A stretch of 64,000 bases of DNA from Amycolatopsis tucumanensis (GTDB lineage: Bacteria > Actinomycetota > Actinomycetes > Mycobacteriales > Pseudonocardiaceae): positions 57,271 to 121,270 of the forward strand of contig NZ_JAKGSD010000018.1 in NCBI RefSeq assembly GCF_021654135.1, read 5' to 3'. Below are positions 59,228 through 64,000 of the stretch, in pieces. A program made the position numbers and the translations under genes. Every line of letters starts with the position of its first letter. Position 1 is the first letter of the stretch. The notes under the pieces are model-generated. The model was not told where the DNA came from. It saw only the letters and a program-made list of their open reading frames with translations, and did not search any database.

Positions 59228-60019
59228 ATGCGCGTTCATGTCGTCTCGGACGTCCACGGGAACACGGAAGCCCTGGCCAAGGCCGGTGATGGGGCGGACG
59301 CGCTGATCGTCCTCGGCGACCTGCTCGACTTCGTCGACTACCACCAGCACGACCAGGGCATCCTCGGCACGCTGTTCGGCCCGGAGAAGGTCGCCACGTT
59401 CGCCCGGCTGCGCCGCGAGGGCACCCGCGAGGAGTCGATCGCCTTCTCGAAGTCGCTGTGGTCGAGCCTGGACGACCCGGCCGCCGCCGTCGAGGAGGCC
59501 GTCCGCGAGCAGTACGCGGCGATGTTCGCGGCGATGACAGCGCCGACCTACGCGATCGCGGGCAACGTCGACTCGCCGGACCTGTGGCCCGAGTTCGCCG
59601 GTGATGACGTGCGGCTGGTCGAGGGCGAGGTCGTCGAGATCGGCGGCCTGCGGTTCGGCTTCGCGGGCGGCGTGGTGCTGCCGGCCGGGGCCACGATCCG
59701 CCGGTCCAACCCGGTGTGGCGGCCCTACCTGCGCACGCAGGAGGAGTTCGACGAGGCGGTGGGCAAGCTCACCGACATCGACGTGCTGTGCACCCACCAG
59801 CCGCCCGCGCTGCCGGAGCTGACCTACGACGTGGTCGCCCGGCGGCACGAGCTGGGCTCGTCAGCCCTGCGCGCGCTGGTCTACGCGGAGCAGCCGCGGT
59901 GGTCGCTGTTCGGCCACGTGCACCAGCCGCTGTCGGCCCGCCTGCGGGTGGGCCGCACCGAGTGCCGCAACGTCGGCCACTTCAAGGTCACCGGGCGCCC
60001 GTACGTCCTGCGGTGGTGA
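59228..60019 (+). CDS. Calcineurin-like metallophosphoesterase
   Basis: 263 residues. The full metal-binding set is present: DVHGN (residues ~8-12), GDLLD (~32-36), AGNVDSPD, CTHQPP and GHVHQP near residue 235, plus VVLPAGATIR in the core. The fold is a di-metal phosphatase/phosphodiesterase; the substrate is unknown. Inserted between the two SRPBCC genes, which in M. tuberculosis are adjacent. Confidence 0.9.
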   Translation: MRVHVVSDVHGNTEALAKAGDGADALIVLGDLLDFVDYHQHDQGILGTLFGPEKVATFARLRREGTREESIAFSKSLWSSLDDPAAAVEEAVREQYAAMFAAMTAPTYAIAGNVDSPDLWPEFAGDDVRLVEGEVVEIGGLRFGFAGGVVLPAGATIRRSNPVWRPYLRTQEEFDEAVGKLTDIDVLCTHQPPALPELTYDVVARRHELGSSALRALVYAEQPRWSLFGHVHQPLSARLRVGRTECRNVGHFKVTGRPYVLRW

Positions 60020-60033
60020 CGCGGGCCAGGCGG

Positions 60034-60039
60034 TAACCT
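60034..60039 (+). promoter_or_regulatory. Candidate -10 element (TAACCT) for the second SRPBCC gene
   Basis: TAACCT ends 7 nt before the ATG at 60047. Confidence 0.4.
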
Positions 60040-60046
60040 CTCCGCC

Positions 60047-60487
60047 ATGGCCGACCAGTCCACGCAGTCCATCGAGGTCGACGCGCCGCCGGAGAAGGTC
60101 ATGGCGGTGATCGCGGACTTCGCGTCGTACCCGGAATGGGCCAAGCAGGTCCGGGAGACCGAGGTGCTCGCGACCGACGACGCGGGCCGTCCCAAGCAGG
60201 TCAAACTGACCCTGGACGCCGGCCCGATCAAGGACGTCTACACGCTGGAGTACGACTGGGCCGCCGACGGCCGGTCGGTCAGCTGGCACCTGGTGCGCGG
60301 CCAGATGCAGAAGGCGCAGGACGGCCGCTACGAGCTGGAGGCGGTCGGGAACCGCACGCGGGTCACCTACACGCTGTCGGTCGAGCTGGTGCTGCCGATG
60401 ATCGGGCTGCTGCGCCGCAAGGCGGAGAAGATGGTCATGGACACCGCGCTCAAGGAGCTCAAGCGCCGCGTGGAGGACCTCGCCTGA
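60047..60487 (+). CDS. SRPBCC (START-like) protein, Rv2185c-like
   Basis: 146 residues. Start-like fold: QSIEVDAPPEKVMAVIADFASYPEWAKQV, then VKLTLDAGPIKDVYTLEYDW and a C-terminal helix (GLLRRKAEKMVMDTALKELKRRVEDL). Equivalent in position to Rv2185c, a conserved polyketide-cyclase-like protein next to an ArsA-like ATPase gene. It probably binds a hydrophobic ligand. Confidence 0.85.
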   Translation: MADQSTQSIEVDAPPEKVMAVIADFASYPEWAKQVRETEVLATDDAGRPKQVKLTLDAGPIKDVYTLEYDWAADGRSVSWHLVRGQMQKAQDGRYELEAVGNRTRVTYTLSVELVLPMIGLLRRKAEKMVMDTALKELKRRVEDLA

Positions 60488-60501
60488 GGGCGGGACGGCC
60501 C

Positions 60502-61644
60502 ATGACCCGGCTGCTGCTGTTCACCGGCAAGGGAGGCGTCGGCAAGACGACGCTCGCCGCGGCGACGGCGGCGGGCCTGGCCGCCCGCGGGTACAAGACG
60601 CTGGTCGTGTCCACCGACCCCGCGCATTCGCTGGCCGACGCGTTCGGCGAGCGCCTCGGCCGCGAACCGTCCGACGTGGACACCCGGCTGCACGGCGCGC
60701 AGGTCGACTCGCGCGGCCTCGTCGACGACATCTGGCAGGACCTGCGCGGCAGGCTCAAGGGCGCGCTCGCGGGCGCCGGGGTGGACGCGCTGGACGCCGA
60801 GGAGCTGAGCGTCCTGCCGGGCGTGGACGAGCTGCTCGCGCTGACCGAGGTGCAGCGGCTGGCCGAGGCAGGCCGCTGGGACGTCGTGGTGGTCGACTGC
60901 GGGCCGACCGCGGAAACGCTGCGGCTGCTCGCGCTTCCCGAGGCCGTGGCCGGGTACCTGGACAAGGTGTTCGGCTGGCAGCTCACGCTCACCGGCTCGC
61001 GGGGACTGGCCCGGTCGGTGCGCGACCTCGCGGCGCACGTCTCGGCGCTGCGCGACCTGCTGACCGATCCGGCCGTCACCACCGTGCGGCTGGTGCTGAC
61101 GCCGGAGCGGGTCGTGGTCGCCGAGGCGCGCCGCACGCTGAGCTCGCTCGCGCTGCGCGGGATCCGGGTCGACGGGCTGATCGTGAACCGGCTGATGCCC
61201 GCGCCCGGCGTGTGGCGCGGGGCGGCCGCGAACTGGATGCGCACCCGCCGCCGCCAGCAGGACGAGGTGCTGAACGAGCTGACCTGGGAGCTGGCCAGGG
61301 TGGAGCACCGCGCCGCCGAGCCGGTCGGGCTGCCCGCGCTGCGGGAGATCGCCACCGAGCTGTACGGCGAGCGGGATCCGCTGGAGGGCAAGGGATCCAC
61401 TTCCGCGCCGCTGCTGCACGTGACCGAAGTGGACGGTGGGTACCGGCTGCGGCTGGCGCTGCCGCTGGACCGCGGGGCCGAGCTGGACCTGGCGCGGGTG
61501 GACGACGACCTGGCCGTGACCGTCGACGGGTTCCGCCGCCTGGTGGCGCTGCCGGAGTCGTTGCGGCCGTGCCGGATCACCGGCGCCGAGTCCGATGCGG
61601 ACGGTCTCGTCGTCTCGCTCACCAAGCCGGGGGAGGACCGATGA
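60502..61644 (+). CDS. ArsA-family ATPase (Get3-like)
   Basis: 380 residues. Deviant Walker A GKGGVGKTT (residues 9-17), VSTDPAHSLADAFG (switch I), VVVDCGPTAETLRLL (Walker B/switch II), and an EVLNELTWELARV-type helix. The family includes arsenite-pump ATPases and Get3 tail-anchored-protein chaperones. No arsenic-related neighbours are present, and in M. tuberculosis the same neighbourhood encodes Rv2184c. A chaperone-like role on membrane or lipid proteins is more likely than arsenite export. Translationally coupled to the next gene (ATGA). Confidence 0.88.
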   Translation: MTRLLLFTGKGGVGKTTLAAATAAGLAARGYKTLVVSTDPAHSLADAFGERLGREPSDVDTRLHGAQVDSRGLVDDIWQDLRGRLKGALAGAGVDALDAEELSVLPGVDELLALTEVQRLAEAGRWDVVVVDCGPTAETLRLLALPEAVAGYLDKVFGWQLTLTGSRGLARSVRDLAAHVSALRDLLTDPAVTTVRLVLTPERVVVAEARRTLSSLALRGIRVDGLIVNRLMPAPGVWRGAAANWMRTRRRQQDEVLNELTWELARVEHRAAEPVGLPALREIATELYGERDPLEGKGSTSAPLLHVTEVDGGYRLRLALPLDRGAELDLARVDDDLAVTVDGFRRLVALPESLRPCRITGAESDADGLVVSLTKPGEDR

Positions 61645-62021
61645 CGACCGAAGGCGTGACCGCGGCGAGCCTGGCCGAGGAGATCCGGCTGCTCGTCGAG
61701 ATGGTCGTCGAACGCGCGGCGCCCTGGCTGGACGGCGTGGTCGCCGCCGGGCACGGCACGGCCGAGAAGCCCGATGGCGACAGCGACTGCGGCTGGTGCC
61801 CGCTGTGCGCCGTGGTCGCCGTGGTGCGCGGTGAGAAGCCCGAGTTCGTCGCCCGCGTGCTGGAGCAGGCGGCGCAGATCATCGCGTTGCTGCGGGCCGT
61901 GCTGGCCGACCGGTGGGAGCCGCAGGAGGGCGTGCACATGCCCGGGTTCCAGCCGCCGCCGCGGCCGCAGCCGGACTCCGGCCGGGTGCAGCGCATCCCG
62001 GTGCAGTGGCGGGAGGGCTAG
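61641..62021 (+). CDS. Small conserved protein with CxxCxxC motif (Rv2183c-like)
   Basis: 126 residues. A helical N-terminus (EEIRLLVEMVVERAAPWLDGVV), a Cys-rich centre DCGWCPLCAVVAVVRG with three closely spaced cysteines (CGWCPLC) that could bind zinc, a second helix and a Pro-rich C-terminus. Position after the ArsA-like gene matches Rv2183c. Function unknown. The stop shares one base with the next GTG. Confidence 0.8.
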   Translation: MTTEGVTAASLAEEIRLLVEMVVERAAPWLDGVVAAGHGTAEKPDGDSDCGWCPLCAVVAVVRGEKPEFVARVLEQAAQIIALLRAVLADRWEPQEGVHMPGFQPPPRPQPDSGRVQRIPVQWREG

Positions 62022-62971
62022 TGCACGCGATCGGCCTGGACGTCGGCGGCACGAGCGTCCGTGCCGGAGTGGTGGACGAGCACGGCTCGATCCTGGACAC
62101 CGCGCGGGCGGGCACGCCGGCCGCCGAGGACGCGCTCGAAGACGCCATCACCGCGGTGATCGACGAGCTGCGCAACCGGCACGAAGACGTCGCCGGGGTC
62201 GGGCTGGCGGTCGCCGGGTTCGTCGCCAACGACCGGCGCACCGTGATGTTCGCGCCGCATCTGGCCTGGCGGCACGCGCCGGTGGCGGACCGGATCGCCA
62301 AGCGCGTCGGCCTGCCGGTGACACTGGAGCACGACGCGAACGCCGCCGCGGTCGGCGAGCACCGCTTCGGCGCCGCGCGCGGGGCCGGGGTCGCGGCGCT
62401 GGTGGCGATCGGCACCGGGATCGGCGCGGGGCTGCTGCTGGACGGCGAGCTGTACCGCGGCGCGAACGGGGTCGCGCCGGAGCTGGGGCACCTGACGGTG
62501 GTGCCGGACGGGCGGGCGTGCCCGTGCGGCAAGTACGGCTGCTGGGAGCGCTACTGCAGCGGCACCGCGCTGGCCGCGACCGCGATCGAGCTGCTGGCCA
62601 GGTACCCGGGCACGTCCACGGTCCTGTCCAGGGACATCGCGCTGGACCCGGGCGCGCTGACCGGGCGGCGGGTGGCCGGGGCGGCGCGCGACGGCGACCC
62701 CATCGCGCAGCGGGCGGTGGCCGAGCTGGCGAAGTGGCTCGGCGAGGGGCTGGCGCTGGTCGCGGACGTGTTCGACCCGGAGATCGTGGTGATCGCAGGC
62801 GGGGTGTCGGAGTCGGCGCCGCTGTTCCTCGACGAGGCCCGCGAGCACTACGCGGCGGCGATCACCGGCGGCAGGCACCGGCCGCTCGCGCGCATCCGCA
62901 CCGCGCAGCTGGGCGACGACGCCGCGCTGGTGGGGGCCGCCGCGCTCGCGCTCGAAGCCACGGCGGTATGA
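62021..62971 (+). CDS. ROK-family sugar kinase (probable glucokinase)
   Basis: 316 residues. N-terminal phosphate loop DVGGTSVRAG (residues ~6-15), EHDANAAAVGE with the catalytic Asp, GTGIGAGLLL, APELGHLTV and the zinc-binding CPCGKYGCWERYCSG signature define the ROK family. The most likely activity is ATP- or polyphosphate-dependent glucose phosphorylation. Glucokinase is an inference, as N-acetylmannosamine and allose kinases look alike. Coupled to the upstream gene by a one-base overlap. Confidence 0.88.
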   Translation: MHAIGLDVGGTSVRAGVVDEHGSILDTARAGTPAAEDALEDAITAVIDELRNRHEDVAGVGLAVAGFVANDRRTVMFAPHLAWRHAPVADRIAKRVGLPVTLEHDANAAAVGEHRFGAARGAGVAALVAIGTGIGAGLLLDGELYRGANGVAPELGHLTVVPDGRACPCGKYGCWERYCSGTALAATAIELLARYPGTSTVLSRDIALDPGALTGRRVAGAARDGDPIAQRAVAELAKWLGEGLALVADVFDPEIVVIAGGVSESAPLFLDEAREHYAAAITGGRHRPLARIRTAQLGDDAALVGAAALALEATAV

Positions 62972-62983
62972 CAAGCTGGAACG

Positions 62984-63853
62984 ATGACCCCTGATGACGG
63001 CGACGGCTTCGTGTACTGCGAGCGCGGCCACCGGCATTGGGGCCTCTTCGGCGCCGCGGGCCTGCTGCTGACCGATCCCGAGCGGGGTGTGCTGCTGCAG
63101 CACCGGGCCTGGTGGACGCACCACGGCGAGACGTGGGCGCTGCCCGGCGGCGCGCGCCGCGGTCACGAGTCCGCGCGCGAGGCCGCCACCCGTGAGGCGG
63201 AGGAGGAGGCCGCGGTGCCGTCCGCTGCGGTGCGGCCCACCGCGGAGTCGGTGGTCGACCACGGCGGCTGGAGCTACACGACGGTCCTGGCGAACACCCG
63301 GCACCCGGTGCGGGAGCGGGTGGTCAACGAGGAGAGCGCCGAGCTGCGGTGGGTGCCGCCGGACGAGGTCGGCTCGTTCCCGCTGCACGCGGACTTCGCG
63401 GCCGCGTGGCCCGCGCTGCACGCCGAGCTCGGCCGGGAGCTGGTGCTGGTGGTCGACGCGGCCAACGTGGTCGGCTCCCGGCCGGACGGCTGGTGGCGGG
63501 ACCGGGCAGGCGCGGCGGAGCGGCTGCGGGACCGGTTGTCCGGGCTGGCGCGCGACGGGGTGCGCAGCGCGGACGTCGGGCTCGGCGGGGCGGACTGGTC
63601 GTGGTGGCCGCGGGTGCAGATGGTCGTCGAAGGCCACGCGAGGGACGTGCCACCGGCCGACGAGGTCGAGGTGATCGCCGCGGTCCGCGACGGCGACTCC
63701 CAGATCGTGGAAAGCGTCCGCAAAACGCGCGACGCCCGCCCGGACGACCACGTGGTGGTGGTGACGGCCGACCGCGAGCTGCGAGCACGCGTGACGGCGG
63801 AGGGCGCGAAAGTCCTCGGCCCGGCGACGCTGCTGAACCTGGTGGCCGACTGA
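62984..63853 (+). CDS. NUDIX hydrolase fused to a PIN-like domain
   Basis: 289 residues. Residues ~20-150 are a NUDIX domain with an intact Nudix box (GARRGHESAREAATREAEEEAAV, quoted in part: GARRGHE...REAEEEA). Residues ~150-289 look like a PIN/NYN-type domain (LVLVVDAANVVGSRPDGWW at the start; VVVVTADRELRARV near the C-terminus) with acidic residues at DAAN and TADRE. A pairing of a nucleoside-diphosphate hydrolase with a possible RNase domain suggests RNA or nucleotide clean-up. The substrate is unknown. Confidence 0.85.
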   Translation: MTPDDGDGFVYCERGHRHWGLFGAAGLLLTDPERGVLLQHRAWWTHHGETWALPGGARRGHESAREAATREAEEEAAVPSAAVRPTAESVVDHGGWSYTTVLANTRHPVRERVVNEESAELRWVPPDEVGSFPLHADFAAAWPALHAELGRELVLVVDAANVVGSRPDGWWRDRAGAAERLRDRLSGLARDGVRSADVGLGGADWSWWPRVQMVVEGHARDVPPADEVEVIAAVRDGDSQIVESVRKTRDARPDDHVVVVTADRELRARVTAEGAKVLGPATLLNLVAD

Positions 63854-63860
63854 GGAACCG

Positions 63861-64000
63861 GCGCGTGAGCGTGGAACTCGCGCGCTGCCGCCGAGTCCGC
63901 TTTCGCGGGTGAATTCCGCGCTCGTGCCGGGCGCGTGAGCGTGGAACTCGCGCGCTGCCACCGAGTCCGCTTTCGCGGGTGAATTCCGCGCTCGTGCCGG
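63861..64000. repeat. 70-bp tandem repeat with internal hairpin, two copies, continuing past the window
   Basis: Copy 1 (63861-63930) and copy 2 (63931-64000) differ at a single base (63890 G, 63960 A). In each, GAGCGTGGAACTC (63867-63879; 63937-63949) pairs with GAATTCCGCGCTC (63911-63923; 63981-63993) over 13 bp with two G-U wobbles in RNA, around a loop of about 31 nt. The array begins 7 bp after the NUDIX-PIN stop. Confidence 0.9.

Noticed and set aside
60502..61644. Arsenite efflux operon
   Set aside because: ArsA-like ATPase stands without arsB, arsR or arsC; neighbours are SRPBCC and conserved unknown proteins.

Overview
This is a contiguous stretch of a high-GC actinobacterial chromosome. 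Gene content and order point to the family Pseudonocardiaceae, and an Amycolatopsis-like organism is the best guess (inference). The evidence is the very high GC content, many GTG starts, frequent 4-nt stop/start overlaps, a mycobacteria-like SOS box pair, and long blocks collinear with Mycobacterium tuberculosis. No rRNA, tRNA, insertion sequence, integrase or CRISPR array was recognised.

Layout. (1) 1-4,531: the tail of an MFS permease, a DinB-like protein, a TetR regulator divergent from a TIM-barrel protein with a clear operator between them, and a DUF349 protein. (2) 4,532-16,340: a housekeeping block resembling the M. tuberculosis Rv2718c-Rv2731 neighbourhood: miaA, dapF, hflX, lexA divergent from a LysM membrane protein (two SOS boxes between them), then nrdR-nrdJ. 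An MFS exporter with its own winged-helix regulator and a secreted protein are inserted. (3) 16,341-28,738: accessory genes: an SDR, a LysR regulator, a roughly 0.7-kb array of 34-bp repeats, a DHA2-type exporter, a prolyl oligopeptidase, a MocR regulator divergent from its likely target, a CBS protein, a DUF2293 protein, a beta-lactamase-like serine hydrolase and a DUF4192 protein with expanded repeats. (4) 28,739-36,352: ideR-galK-galE on the minus strand, then acuC and a large GNAT/acyl-CoA-synthetase-like fusion, a probable lysine deacetylase/acetyltransferase pair.

(5) 36,617-55,195: a steroid (cholesterol-type) uptake and side-chain degradation locus. On the minus strand lie fadE26, fadE27, fadD17 and a translationally coupled secreted protein. 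On the plus strand lie fdxD, hsd4A, an aldehyde dehydrogenase, a second SDR, yrbE4A, yrbE4B, mce4A-F and two Mce-associated proteins. A near-perfect KstR operator lies between the two arms, and a weaker one precedes hsd4A. The Mce proteins and YrbE permeases would import the sterol. FadD17, FadE26/FadE27, Hsd4A and possibly the two extra dehydrogenases would act on its side chain or hydroxyl groups.

(6) 55,196-63,853: a MEDS-STAS/MEDS-ATPase pair that looks like a partner-switching module, a FadD15-type acyl-CoA synthetase, then SRPBCC, metallophosphoesterase, SRPBCC, ArsA-like ATPase, a small CxxC protein and a ROK sugar kinase (partly collinear with M. tuberculosis Rv2183c-Rv2187), and a NUDIX-PIN fusion. 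The window ends inside a 70-bp tandem repeat that encodes a hairpin.

Recurring themes are many genes with a TANNNT box 6-8 nt before the start codon (probable leaderless transcripts) and several unrelated GC-rich tandem repeats, both in intergenic gaps and inside coding sequences.
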